Origin: Phoronis australis
Taxonomy: Eukaryota > Phoronida > Phoronidae
NCBI GenBank assembly: GCA_002633005.1
Contig: NMRA01000133.1
Location: forward strand, 195,886 to 259,885
Length of the DNA stretch: 64,000 nucleotides
Direction of reading: 5' to 3'
Positions 11,401-26,400 of the stretch are shown one piece after another. Numbering within the stretch: the first letter of the stretch is position 1; each line of letters begins with the position of its first letter. The position numbers and the translations under genes were made by a program. The notes under the pieces were generated by a model that searched no databases, was not told where the DNA came from, and saw only the letters and a program-made list of their open reading frames with translations.

Positions 11401-14400
11401 TATTTTCTTTATCGTTTCTTTTGTGAAAAAAATTGACAAAATAGTGTTCAAGTCTGTCTGTCATATTGTTTGCTAAACAGGCGATGAGTTGCTGTATGTG
11501 TCATCAATGAAATGTGAATAAATCTGAACTTCACAGATGAGGGAGTCTGGCTAATTGTCCTCCACAAAATCGTAGCTGAATGAAATGACAGCCCAGCTTT
11601 ATTCAAGATCGAGACAATTTAAAAATGTGTTTGATCTCTTGAGTCAGATAGTCATCAGTTGAAATAACTGTGTTCTGTTCAAGTAGAACCATGTAAACTT
11701 GGTGATTTCCTTATAAGCAAAGGTGTTGGCTTTTCGTGCCAGGTAGATATTATCAGCGGAGCGTGTTTGATCCTGGTGAAGTTTCCCTAGCTGTATTCAT
11801 TCGCTCTAATTTGACGTGATCTGAATGAGCTTGGCTTTTATTTGGACCTGCTGTTCCATGCTAATATCTCCATCCCCCTCTCTTGTTCTGTGGGATCCAT
11901 GGGAGGTCCCCTTATCGATATTTGTAATCTATGGATGAATTGAAGTACCTCTTGTTGATAGACCTGAATGGGAATACACTTCGTCAGACATTTTGAGTGT
12001 GTAACATTGTCATAAAATCTTTTTTTCTACAATTGGAATATAGGGGATAATGTTAATCGCTGGTCCTCAAATGCATCACTGATTTGTGCGTAAGAGAGCG
12101 TGTCCTCGCGTTTTAGAGCACTCTTTTATCGACCAACGCAGGTGTTGTAGCAAACTCATGTCAGTTTTCAAACCGTTGAGGTGATCTTATGGAATATGTA
12201 CTAAAATATCGCTAATGAATTTGTTGTACTTCAATTTTGCATTAAATAATTTTCTTAATTTTTTGAAATAGTAGTTTTTATTCATAGAATTTTCAGAAAT
12301 TATGTCTACACTAAGGGATTCTGCTGTCAGGTTTTTTGGAATTTTTACTTGTTTGTCAAAATCCATTCTTTGTCAAAATTACACTTACATCAAAATTAAA
12401 TTTTTGATCAGGTAAACTGCTTCCAAGTGCATTGCAGTTAAACATGGACACTGCCAATCTTCAATAGTGGTGCCTAGAGCTCTTATGAACATATATCTAG
12501 TGATTGTGGTGAACAGAAATCAGATCTGCTTTGTTCATGCAAAGCTTGTTATCCGAGTCGGAATACTTTTTTAGTCGTGGCTATGTTGGCGGCCATTGAA
12601 AGAACATGAAGGTTCTTGATTTGTTGCTGCTGAGCGTGTGCCTGTAGAAATGGTGTGGGTGACTAGCGTTCTTTTATACCTGCAGTTGCTCATTACGAGA
12701 TTTTACGATTCTGTTTCACGTGTTGGCAAAAAGCATTTTAAAGTCTCATTTTTGTGGTCTGTATATATGTAATCATGTGTACAGTTGATTAGATAGAAAA
12801 AATTCAGGGTATTAAACTTCTAGGAAACTGCTATGCTAGTAATCAAGATTTTGTTTTTATAGAAAATCGGTTGCTTATTTGCTGGAGTAACATTTTGGAA
12901 GGCCATTAATATTTTGTATACTTAAGCTTTGTCGCTCAATTAGTTTTCAAGATTTATTGTTTGGTTCTTCCACAGTGGCAGATCTATGAGGGGGCTCAGG
13001 TAGTTTTAAACCCCCCTCCAGAAGTAAGACACTTGTCAGCCATAGTGTGTTTTAAGTTGATGAGATTTTACCCCTAGTAATACATATGAATGTTGCCCTA
13101 ATGGTTTCTATAACATATCTGATCATTCAGAGATAAGATTGTTCTCTGGTTATGAGTTATGTCCCAATATCCCTGGGCAAACATTATCCCCAGAGCCAGG
13201 GGGTCTCCTTATGTCAAGTGCTTGCTTTGTTTTACTAACCAATGCCTGACCCTAGTTACCAGTTGGTGTTGTCTTGTGAAGCAGAAATGGCACACAACTG
13301 ATTGGCCCTGTGTAAAGATGGTTGACAAAAATTGGAACTACTGGTTCTTCTTCATTCCAGGGTTTTGTTGAACTGTGACCAATAGGATGTAGGTTTCTAA
13401 ATCTCGCTCTCTAACTCCTGGCATCAGTTAAAAGCAAAAAACAACACCGTTGAGACTGACACGTGCAGTAATCATCTACGAGCATGAAATGCAACTTGTA
13501 ATTGCAGTCAGCTGATGAAGTTACCCTTCTGCACGTTAAAGTGTGGCCTGAGGTTTTTAGCAGTTTTTACAACTGTTGAGTCCGGCTCATTGAGTCTGTC
13601 GAAGTTGGCTTGAAATGTTGGTAAATACATGTTGAATTAGATTTTCTTTCATTAAGATCAGCCTTGTATCAAACAGAGCTTATGTCAGTCAACTAGTGTT
13701 AAATGCGGTCTGATAAGCTTGTCTGTGAAAATTTAGGTTTGAAGACCCTGAAGAATCATTTTCCATTTGTATAAAATTGTGGAGAGGAGTATTTAGGTAT
13801 TTAGAAAATATTGTTGACCACATTTGTCTTATTCTGGTGCAAAGTGAATTTTTATGCGCCCACATATTTATATGTGGACGCATTATTATTGATTGAGTTT
13901 GCAGTCTTGTAATGGTGAATAGCACAGCGTGAAGTTAACTAACGTACTGTATCTGCCTTGGAAAGCTTACTCACAGGTGTAAGTTCATCTTTAACTTTGA
14001 AGTTATTCTGGCGTAGAAGCCTTCCTACTCTGGTGTAAACCCATGATCCCCAATTGGTGGAACAAAATTTGACCTAGATTTTGGAAATCAAGGTGTTACT
14101 TTGGGTAGTTGCAATCCCTAATTAAGGAAGACAGTGACAGTGCATGTGTTTTTGGATTTGAACTGAATCGATTGGCATTGTGGGTTTGCAATATTTTCTG
14201 ACAATTCTATATTTTTGATAACATGGCGACATGGTGAAGCCATTTTTAATTCACAAGCTCATGTGCTACCAATTCAGCATGCTGTTTGTCACAAACTTCT
14301 ACTGACTGTCTCGTTGATGAGTAGAATTGAAGTAATTTGCATGTGAGGCATAGGTCAAAGGGCATGCATAAACGACCTTTAAAAGCTATTATAGATTTTT

Positions 14401-17400
14401 AAGTTGTGTTATGTAATGACTTATTTCTTCAATTTAAGACTGGATTTATAATTAAACTTAAACACGAAGATTCTTTTCAAATTCCAGAAGACATGATTCA
14501 TAACAAAAGAGAATGTAGAAAATTGTAATTTTCTTCAAAAATATTTGGTTGTCAGAACCACTGAGAAAGAATCAGCCCTGAGAGACCAACTGTCTTCTGG
14601 TTTACATCAGAGCGGATTCTGATTGTGATTCGTTATTCTGGTGGACCAAGTCAACACAGTTATCACCTGTGTATATATTGTACATTATGCTGGGCAAATC
14701 TAACATGTCTCTATTATCACTGCTTCTAACTGACCGCTCATGTTGAACATTTTGCCAATTATCAGTAACCTGTCAGATTTATGGGGTGGATTATTGCCCG
14801 GAGATTTGTGGACTGACAAAGATTTACTCAGACAAAGGTTTGTTCGCTTTCTGTCGTTCCAGATTTGCTATTTTGATGAATTCCGACTTACCCAGGTGTT
14901 AAGATGTTCTAGATATGATTTACTCTGTGAGTTGGTGGCAAATGCTATTTTACAAATGATAAATATGGTTAATGTTTTTATTTTTTAATTAACATTCACA
15001 TGTTAAGCTTTTGCATGGCCAAATTTTTAGTTGTTTTATAGTAACTCCTTTAAAAATGTCTAAAATTGGACAACTTTTGAAACGCCAGGTCACAGAAATA
15101 GGAGATCTGATTCACATGAAATATTTGGATACTACACTGTAAGTGCTGTTCCCTGAAGCAATGTTGGGAATTGTTTTTGAATCGATCCACTTGTGTATGA
15201 GGAGTCATCGAAAATAGTAATTTATGATTTTTATTATTAGAAAATTAAAAACTAAAAAGTAGCATAAAGCGAAAACAAGTGAATAGCGTAGGTGAGGGTC
15301 AAGGAGTCGTACTTTTGACATCATCAACGTTTTAGAGTACACATGAAATAACAATGTAGGTTCGTCAGTCTTGTCAGTCTAATGTCATAATAATAGTGTT
15401 CAGAGTTTCCACACCTTGAATTTATGGCCACTCTACTGACCCTGTTTAATTGCCACCCCTCTGACATATGTTTCACTGTAGAAATAATTCTTTATTCGGT
15501 TCCACTCTGTTTTCATGTTCTGTTTTCTGATTTAAAGTTGCTGGAGAGTTAAATTTCAAGTGAAATTGAATTTCTTGTGTGTATGCAGGATCTTTGACCC
15601 TGGTACAAAAAAATCCCGAAGCAGTGTCTTGGCATTCTTCAACAATAATTGGAGAAAAATTTAATCGCTTTCCCCCAAAAAGTACAAAGCTTTTGAAAAC
15701 TTGTAATGTGTGTAGTTTCCATTCCAATCAATTCAAAACCTATCACAAATAGAAGAAAATGGGACTCAGCAGCGTTATAGGGTTCGTAATATTCATAAAG
15801 ATTTACCCAATCTTTCTCCTTAGCCAACAAAGTGCCTAGCTGTAGTCTCATCTTAGCCTTAAAATTATGTCCCTTTCCTCTTCTCTGCCAACGAATCTTT
15901 TGTTCATTCAAATACCTTGCTCATGAGGTGATTTTACAATGCACTGAGACATTTTGTCGGCAACTTAAAACACTGTACCTTTCGAAGCCGATCAAGCCAT
16001 CAGTACTTAAACTTGTTACATTCGATTATTTCGTCTTCAAAAAGGTATTAAACATTACCCAGCATGCCTGGCCTGCACGATTTATTCTCGCTGTGGGTGT
16101 ATTTAGGAGAAAAGCTTTTGTGGATATTATGACCTGTGCTTATTTATTCAACATATTTACTCTGGTGGCCGGAAAAATGAACCAATTATCCGAGCGAATG
16201 AAAGACCAAAGAAAGGGATTTAAACCACTTTACCCCGACTATTCAGTGATATATTTTGTTACTCAAACCCAGTTCATTGTACACTTAAAATGCTCCTCTA
16301 ACGGAAATTCAGGGAACGGCCGTGTCATTTAAAACTGCTTGTCTACAATATGGCTTCCCCGTCAGACAAATCTGACCCGATTACGAATATCTGTCCTTGA
16401 TCTATGTTTCTGTCTGGAATATCTGGTAACCATCTTCATCTTTCTACCCAGGGGTTTTTCTTCACAAGTTTAGCTACAAACCGGGATTATCGGTATAAAA
16501 TAGGTTTAATAAAAATCAGCTTAGCCGTCATTCAGCTTATATTGACCATATTCAGCGTTAATTCTCATACTCACAATCCTTTTTTAAACTTCTCTTTGGA
16601 AAGTCTCCTTTTAAAATATAGTAAAAACCTCCGTCTAGGCTAAATGATAAATGATTTGCAGTGAGCCTCTGTCTAAACCACTGTATTATCTAACAGAAAA
16701 GTGCGATTGGATTAACAGGCGTTTTTGAGTTGTGCACTTTTCTCAGTTTTGTTTGTTGTGGATCATTTGTCTGGGCCTCATGTCACTCGAACATAATTTC
16801 TTCGGGGAGGTGTATAGAATGTCACTTTATTTTATGTAAATTTACTTTATTTGATGTGAATGCCTCTACAAGCACGTAGATCAGTTAGTCTGAATTTTTT
16901 TGACCTAGCGAAGACTGACTCCTGTTTGGTGTGTTAAGTCATTAATGTGGTTGGGTTGAGTTAGTACTTTTAAAGGATTAGACCCCAGGCTGTCTCCAAG
17001 AATCCACAACAATCAGAACTTACAGGGGTAATGGGTTTGGAATGTTTACCTTTGACTTTTACCTGGACAAATTATTCATATGTTAAAATGACTCAATACA
17101 TAATCGATAACCAACTTTGTCCAGCTGGTTTCTTACCTGAAACCTTGTTGTTGCCCAGGTGGGTACACTGTTGATCCACCCACCCACCCTGTTTTCAACT
17201 AGTTCACCTGTGTGGCCTTAACCAGTCTGTTATTTCTGCCCAATTTGTACAATTGTTGTTATGCAATAGGGTTTCCTGTTGTCTGTTTGCATTATCAGTA
17301 AGCTGATTTGGGTTCACCTTTCTGCCCTGTTGTTTGTACTCTGTTGGTCAACCTGCCTTCATTCAACTTTAATGTCACTAGTACAGGTTTGGAGTGAGTG

Positions 17401-20400
17401 GGAATAGTGCTCCATCTTATCAGTGTGTGTGGCTAAAACACTTGCCATTTCTCTACACAAATATGCTGTCCATTTAGGGGTAATTTTCCCCAGTTCTTAG
17501 CTTGTTAGCTAAACTCTGCTCTATAGAAACCCCAGAATTTTGTATAATGTAAAACTAGTTCTTCTGTTCAAGATTAAGGAAATTCTTTGGCTACACACTG
17601 TGTTGTAATCACACAAAATTTGGTGAATGAATGAAATTTTCTTTTTTCTTTTCTTTCATGACAGATAAGTTGCACAAAATAAATGTTTTGTCCCCTTTAA
17701 GTTCTACACCACAGACACTCACCATCAGGTTATGTTTTGAGAAATTGTAGGCATTGGCAATAATGCTAGAAGATCTGGAAAAATCACTCGGGATCATTTT
17801 CGGCTATTATTTTGTACAAATTTGTGACATTCTACAGCCTTATCACCGCTATTTAATTACGTCATACATTAGACTAAACACCTTTACTTATTAATTTTCA
17901 CTTTACTATCTCTACTTGTGGGTCCCTCCAATGCTGAATCATCTTGAAACTTAGTCCAAACAAACCAAGTCTGTTTTATCAGCCCTCTGTTTCATACCTG
18001 TCAACACCCCCTGTTTGATCTGATACAGACTGAAGACATTAGTGGATATAGTCTTCTAAACTTATCTCAGAATGGCTGTCTTATAAATACTCCCTTTATC
18101 AGAATTCTCAAGACACCTCTCAAGAGTAAACATAACATTTGACTGAAGTTGATTTATTCACATATTTGTCTAGTTTGCAGGTTCTTTAAAAATCTAAACT
18201 GCTTTTTATTGCAATATTTTCATCCATTGTTATATTCTTCTATTACCTGTGACTGTTCTAATGACACTTGTCAACAATTCCTGCCCAGTCATAGTTGGGG
18301 CTTATGGGTAATTCTTCAGATATTTCTTACAAAAATAATTGCCAAAATTATTTTTTTTCTGTTTCTCTAAGGCTGACAAGTGACAACTTTTCTGCAAATA
18401 ATAGAACTAGCCAGCTTTTCCTTTGTGACATCTACAACTGGAGAAGAAACCAAGTTAATGATAGACTGAAGGCTCCCTAGTCTTCAGTTTTGTTGTCAGT
18501 AATTTGGCAAAATGAAATTTCAAGTGACTGTCATATTGTGTGCTCAATAAGTGAAGAATGATTTGTCACAATATTTGGCTAAATTTCCACAGTGGTGTGC
18601 TTCTTTCCTTTGCATATTCTGTGTTTGAGTACTCTTCATGGTTTAAAGTGGCTCCCTGCATTCTTGAAATAGACCAGGTATAGTTATTTATTAGCTCTTG
18701 TTTTGAGACTGAAGACCACTGCATTGGCACGCATATCTCTGGCAGAGATCATCTGACACACCAACCGCAGAACTCGTATCGTGATTCCCCCGTTCTGTCA
18801 GTATGGTAAAATTTCACCAAGAATTGCCAAAATTGACCTTTTTCATTTTTCAACTAGTTGTTGTGACTGTCTACGATTTTTCGAAATATTTTTTGTTGGT
18901 ATCTGTGGTACTAAACTTGACTGTGGAAAAGCATTAATTATTTGCTTCATATCTTTAATGGAAAAATATACTTGCATGCCATATTGTGTTCTAAATTCAG
19001 GACTTGGCATTTTCCTCTTTTAAGAGGATTCCTTTTTTTGGTTTGGATTTCATTTTATTTGATTTCAATTTTTCTCTTTTTCGCCTCTTTTTATCATTAC
19101 TTTGACTTTATTCATACAAAAAATGTTTATTTCAGTTAAATTTTAGTACACAAGAATTCTTTCTATCGCACTTGTCTACTTCTTAGTGGAACAATACATC
19201 ACCTGGAAAATTTTCATCTTTTTGTCATTAGTCATTGCAAGCCCTGTAAATTGATGAAATTTTACGATATTAAATGATTCCAGTTCTCTCTATCTTGTCA
19301 TTCCTCACTGGCTCTGATGAAAATACAATAAATACTTTGTCGAGTTGTGAAACTAATGAGTAGGGTGAATCTTCAGTTGTATTGTAGAATTATACTGTGG
19401 CACATTGTAGAAAAATTGTTTTAGAAAAAAAATTGTTTTAGAAAATTTTGTTCTCTTAACATGGTTGATATGACGCAACAGTCTTCAAACAGCATTTGGT
19501 ATATATTGAACATATTGAACATTCATAGCAATCCAATAAGCCTTTGAAAAATCAAAAAAAAACTTTTACAATAAAAAATTATTTTTTGTCCCAAATTGAA
19601 GAATTTTTTACTTACAGGGGTTTGTGGGAGGTACAGGGGTTTGTGGGACAATTAGTTGAATTTTTACAAGTAGATCTGTCCAAGTTCAAATCGTGTTCTA
19701 CCGTTGTTCAGTGTTTTGGGTGACGTAACATGGATTTTTCACACATTTGGTGTTTATACATCATGTATTTCTGCTAAGGGTTTTTCTATGTTATCATTCC
19801 TATCTGATCTCCATCAACCATTGTTCAATCAGCCTCAGTACAGTAACATTTCTGTCGTTTTCGACAATGATAATGAAGTCTTTTTATTGAAGTGTTACCA
19901 TAATTTTGAGACGAATGGTGATGTCCAGTCATTAAATAGTATAAAATTACAGTATCCAGATTTTTTGTTCTTTTTTCGAAGTAGATCAGTCTTTTAATTG
20001 ATTATTTGGAAATTGCTGTCTTTTTGTAACAAGTTTACAGGAATCAAAATAATAAGACCTTCCAATTGAAAGAATGTTTACCACAATTACCAGGTTCCAT
20101 TCTTGGCAATAGAGCCATCATGACTACACACCACACCTCACTCAATGTTATCAGTGCCCTAACAGGTTATCTTACCTGCATGGGGTGATTTTCTTGGTCA
20201 AAGTATCCAGGAATGTTAATCACTACTTGCAAAGGTATCCTCTCACAGCACCAGTAATACATGTGATGTGGTTTCAGATGTATATTGCAATATATTTGTT
20301 GATCCATAAGAAGCTTTTGAGGGAGTTGACCACAATTTATTGGCATATGCCTCACAGTAACCTGTTCTTGACTATTCAGAATCATGTATGACAATCCAAT

Positions 20401-23400
20401 GCATGAATGGATAAGGCAGGGATTATGTGGGTGATGGATCAGCTCCTTGCTTAGTAGAGAATCCATTCTGAGAGTCTTTCCAGCAGATGATGCCATTATC
20501 AAATGTAAGGTGGTAACCACTTCCTGAAATGTCATCTTGTGGTCTATAGGAAGTGAAGTGATGCTTCTGCGTTTCTCACTTTCATTGGATTTGGACTATG
20601 AAAGCTTGATAATAACTGGCCAATATCCTTGTCTACTGCAGTTCTGCGCAAGGGAGTGCACAGATCTGAAATGATTAAATTACTCTAAGAAAACTAGAGG
20701 CTATGTTTTGAAAAATGCCCAGTGAAAACATTTCCCACCGTGCCTCCATCACTTGTAACCAATCTCTTGTGTGTGCCTGGCACAAGTCTGGTTAACTTGT
20801 TGATTGACCGAACTCCCAAGCCCTCAGCTGAACCACTGCAACTCCCATCAACGCCACCGATCTGGGAGCGACAGTTTAAATTTGAAAATGTTTCCGCTGA
20901 CATTTTGATCAGTCGATAGCATTCAGACATAATGCGATTTTAGCATAGGCATACATTGTTGGAGGGCAGATACCTTGTTAACACCGATATGATTACACCG
21001 TGAGGTTTGATTAAAAAGATACACGTTTAAATTGTTTTTTTGAAAGGGTGCAGATTTTGATATATTGAATTTCAGTATGAATTACATCACCGTGGTGATG
21101 GTCCGGCACACTTTTGTGTTTGTTAAGCTGCTAACATTGCCTCTTGAACTGGGTTCACATTTGCGACAATTTTCTGTGTCTGGTTCTGTTTTATTTGACT
21201 TAAAAACCCATTCTGTGGCATTCTGCTCAGTGCAAATTTAGTGTTAAAATCTAAATTGAGTCATAAATATGAACTCATGTTTGGTCAAAGGGCATATATA
21301 GATCTGGTCTGCACACTGGATGGCCTATTTTGAAATTTGCTCCTCACTTTTATCAAGCAACTGCTGTCATTTTTTTAGTCAAGTCCTCCATCTTTTAGAA
21401 CATTTGTTCTCAACAGCATACAGGCTGTGGCAGATTTTCAGCTGTGTGGCTTGTCAAGGTGGCCACAAACAGCTCTGCCGTCATTGACTGCGTGAGCACT
21501 GGGCAGGCAACCATGTCACTATGTCACTGAAGCTGGTGATGGGAAGAACCCCCCCGCACACCCCCCCCCCCCNCCAGCCACATTTGCTGATAACAAGTCT
21601 ATTTTAGGAGAATTGAACATCTAAAATACTGCATCACTGTATCAATTAAAAAACAAGAACTAACAAGGTTTTTGTCTTGATATTAAGAGGTGTCGTGGCT
21701 TGAAAGTGTGCAATGGTAATATAACACATATTTAAGTTGAGGGTTTGAGAAGGATGACTGAGAGCTAGATAAATATTTTGGTTTACCGGTTGGACCAAAC
21801 ACCATTGTTTAGTTGTGTCAAAGAACCCCATATTCCTGTGTGTTCAAGGAATCTGGTGGCTAAAAACAAACCAGTACTTTGTCCTGTGAACACAGTTAAG
21901 ACAATCTGTGTTGTTTTAGGCTGTTAATTAAAAGCACGAATTGCTAGTAACTGTAGCTGACTGTTTAGACAAATCCTGGGGTGTCTGAGAGGTTGAGACA
22001 TGTAGTAGATTGATAGAGGCCAATCATGGCACAAGACTGACTGTGGGGTTTATCTCAACCCAGGAAAGGTCTTATAACAGAAAAATGGCTGGTGTAAAAA
22101 TGACACCAGACTGTCTTCAAGTACAAAATGGAGTTTCTTGTGAAGCACTTGAAGCGCATTTTTAAAGGCAGAGGCCATGTTGTAAGATTGAAATAGATGA
22201 GTGGATTAGAAACGACCACAGGATGTGTTCATGTACAAGTTGAAGTTCCTTGGTGTTCATTGCCTTGTTCTTGTGTATTATAATTTAACTGTTCATGTTT
22301 TGTCACAATGACTAAATCAACGACAGAAAGATGAGAGTACGTCTGTGTTGTACCCTTATTAAATGTTGTGAATTTATGGTGGAAATGTATTGATTATCAT
22401 ATATGGGATGTTCTAGTGAGGCACAGCTATCCTGATACATATAGTTTGCTTAAGAGGTTTTTTTACAAGTCCTTAACGATGGATTACATCTCTGTTGATT
22501 CCTGGGTACTGTTTGGCAGAAATGCTTGAAAGGACCATTCTTTACACTTGGCCCACATTTTAGCCTAGGTGTTTGGCATCGGTGGTGACTGGTGATGAAA
22601 GATTGGAGAGAAACTGTCACTGGACCATAGTATTGTGTCAGCCAAGCCTTGCCATTTGTGCTAATGTAGGTCTTGCCTGTTTTGTTGGATTTGTGGGGAT
22701 CATTATGGGTGGACAGAAAACTACACAAATATCACTGATTTTGGTCAGAAGACCATCGAAATTATACAAATTTTTTACACATTTACATATATGATACATA
22801 CGTATATAAGTTATTAAGGCATAAAGTGGTATTGTGTTGCTACGTAGTCGATCAAGCAAGCTGCAGATCTCTATAAAAACTGCTAGTATCTCATTTATTC
22901 AATTCCAATCTTCGAGTCTAATTCTGTATGTTTTAACTTACAACTTCCACTCTAGTGCTTGTCACTCTATAGTGTTAACAACAGTTCACCCTTTATTATG
23001 AGAGGGGCGTCATTCAATAGTTTTTTACCTGATCTCCTTACATGGTAATTGACCTGTGTTTACAAAGGCATCATTAGATATGGATGACATCTTTTAGTCT
23101 GAATGAACAGGCCCAACTCAGTTTACTGTTGGAATTTCCTGCTCTTAAAATTGACAAAAGATACTGTCAGTGATATTAAGATACTGTCGGTGATATTAAG
23201 ATACTGTCGGTGATATTGAGATACTGTCGGTGATATTCTGCATTGCATGCTCTAGAAACAACATGCTTTTTTCTGCCATGAAATTATGTGATTGTTAATA
23301 AAATCGGGCTCATACCAAGGGGGCAGGGATTTGGATTCCCCTCCATGCTCAACCACTTTTGAAATTGAGGAATATAAATTGCCCGCCGTGTCTCCAGATA

Positions 23401-26400
23401 GTTAAACCCCCCTCTGGTCCTGATCTGGGATCTCGGAGAATAAAAGAAAATGTGTAATAAAATTTTCTGGAAAACGTGGTGGCTGCAGCCTACATTTTAA
23501 ATCCACGTGTTTACACACTCATTTATCAATTCACCATCTACCAAACTGTTTAAAAACTACAACCAGTTTATAAAACAAACATTTACACTAGTTCACCATG
23601 TTTGTGACTTTGTCCTGTCTCACCAATATCATCAATAAATTCCACTGCATTCTAGAATGATTTTTTCGAAATTTTGCTTAAAAGATTTATTTCAGGTTGA
23701 CTGGCCTGTTAGCGGATAGCCAGTCTCTATTTTGACTTTGGGGCGGTGATGTGATAGGGTGATATCTTTGTTTAACTAATCATGCTTAAAAATGTGCGTT
23801 TTCTCACATTTTGTCACGTTGTTAAATGCTATATAGAATGTCTACCGACAGTTATGTGAACTTTTCTCTGCCAAGAGATTTTGGCAAACGTAATTCATGC
23901 ATTAAATAGCCCCAGGTTTTTCAGCAATCAGGATGCAAACCACGGTTCCTATAGTTACTCACAAGTTTCCTTTTGTAAATTGAGAAATGTTCACAGTCAA
24001 AAAGCACATTGCCATTGGCAAAGTATGTATTGCCATAAGACTGCATTAATTGAGTGGTCTCAGTCTGGTAATGGAACATTTTGCTAGTTTGTTTCAGACA
24101 GAAATTATTGAATTTTGCTTTCTGTCTTCGCTTCCTGGCAAAACTCTGCGCCAAAGTACCACTTGAGAAAATAACTGTATTTCGTCCTATTGGAATCAGT
24201 TTTTAGTTTAAGACAAGACTTATGATGTGGTCGTTTGGAATTCGACCTTTTCAATTTAAATCAACATTTTCTTTTCTTATCTTCCAATCCAGTTAGCTTC
24301 TGGCTGGAGTCCATTTAATGCATTGACCCTGGAGGTCTGAATTCAATATTCTCCAATCGGATGAAAAGACTTTTTTAATTCAAACCACACTTCATGCTAT
24401 CTGGACTACAAGCAATAGGGCTATGGTTTAAATGAAATTTCATCATTTGTCGACTGCTGTTGTGGGTTAGACTCTGGCATGAATTTAGAATTTACAATTT
24501 AGCTGGTTATCTCTGGGCCTTTAAGAGTTCTTGAGGATAAATCTATTGTCATGTTCTAATCTTGATTTTTTAGGCTTAATTATTTTCCTTATACCGACAT
24601 GAAAATTATTTTTGTCCTTATTCTTAATTTTTATTAAGCTGTACCATAAAACCTAAGACTATTAGTCGTTTTTTAGTAGTCATGGGTTTGTGATACCGTC
24701 TTTCTTTTGTTAGAAATATTCTTTTGTTTGAAATATTGCTTATAAAAAGGTGAGTATGCCAGGACCATAAAACTTTGACTTATGATCTGCTCATAAATTC
24801 AGGCAATGACAAAATATTTACTCACATCCTAACTACTTAAGTACACATCTTTGTGTCTATGAGACCACAACATGACCAACTATTGGTAGTGGTAAGATAA
24901 CTCTACACTAAGATTAGCTCAGAATTTAATGAAACTATTGGAGAAAAACCACATGAAAGATGATGGTCTTAACACCTTTATAAGTCCTTTGAAAATCTAC
25001 TTTAATTTTTGACATTCATACACACTGAGACCCACCAACGAGCCGCACTTTGTTCTGGGTTCTTGCTGTAAAAGTGACACCAGTGTCAGTGAAGTTTAGT
25101 TCGCACTGTGCGCTAAAATTTCACCGATTCAGAACACAAATATGATGGACATGTGAAATTCCATTTTTTCCTAAGAAATTTAGCTATGTTAGAAGCCTTT
25201 GAAAAAATGTGGAAAGGAAGTTTTTGTGCAATTATTTATGTCCAAAATTAACAAGATTTTACCATAAATGAATGTCTTACTTAATGATTTGTCTTTTTGG
25301 TTCTTCCTGTGTTTTTTGTTTTGTTATTGTGATTAATTTATGATATTTGATGAGTCACGCATTTTATTTAAAAGTAGTTAAAATTTTTCAAATTCCATTT
25401 TATTGAAATTTTCAAATTCCTTAGATATTGTTAAAAATCTTAACATTTAAATATTGCGGTTAAACTGTTTCTCCAGTTGTCCAATAAAAGTTCCCACAGC
25501 TGAGAGTCACATGTTTCACTCGACTCAAGGAATAATTGGTCTATTTATCATGCTGCTGTAATTCATATTTCTTATATGACTATGCTCGGCGCAGCAAGAC
25601 ATCTCTCCCGAATCAGGCCGGAACAAGCTTCAGGTCTTATGAAGGTTGCTTTGTATTTCCCAGACCCTGTGACCTGGCCTTTGTTTTATCTGGTCTGCGG
25701 TATGTTGCTCCCTGGGGCTATGGTAGTTCAGAACCACTTTGAAAGTTCTGTTCCTAAGTCTCATCAAGTATTTGCATTTCTCTTGTAAGAAGATCTATTA
25801 ATATCCGGACTTGTTGATGGTTTAGATCATAAATTGTAGGTGTTCTATTCATCGTGCCCCCATTCTCAAATTCCACATTGTTTTTGTATCCGTGATCCAG
25901 AATGTTGAGAGCTAAGTAATGGCTTCAGGGCATAGTCGTGTTTTTTGCCTTATTAGTCAGAGCTGTGCTTTGAATTCAAATTGGAAACGTGTGTACAACT
26001 TTCTAGCCGTGACCTTTAGCACACATTCCCCTCTTTTCAATATTTCTGACAACTACATCAGTGACGATTGTTTCCTTTTTAATAAAAAGTAGATGACCGT
26101 ATTTCGGTAAGATGTTTTCCACGAAACTTGAAGATATAATGATAATGGTCGCTTTTGTAAATCAGATCTCTGACACAGCTTTTAAAAAATGATCTAAACC
26201 GGCTCCAACGGGTGGACATCGAATGGCTAATAACGCATTATTTAGACATAAATATTACCAGGGCTGAGACATTAGTTAGTCGGGCCAATTTGCCGGTTGA
26301 CATCGGTTGCCAATCTACTCCTCAGATGTATAATAAACTCATTGCCCACAACTATTAACCTTACATGGCCTTACTAGGGAAACCTACAAGTTATTTTTTA

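Noticed and set aside
12985-13020. Similarity between C-rich blocks near 13000 and 23410
   Set aside because: Only a short run of CCCCCC and a few flanking bases match; too little to define a repeat family.
15832-16332. Longest intronic open frame on + strand, 166 codons
   Set aside because: There is no recognisable domain, no convincing splice-site pair around it, and other frames overlap it on both strands. I kept it only as a low-interest observation.
20694-20930. Paired open frames on both strands (65 and 78 codons)
   Set aside because: Short, overlapping, without splice support or family similarity. Probably chance.
23161-23238. CRISPR-like array
   Set aside because: Direct tandem repeat without spacers in a eukaryotic intron.
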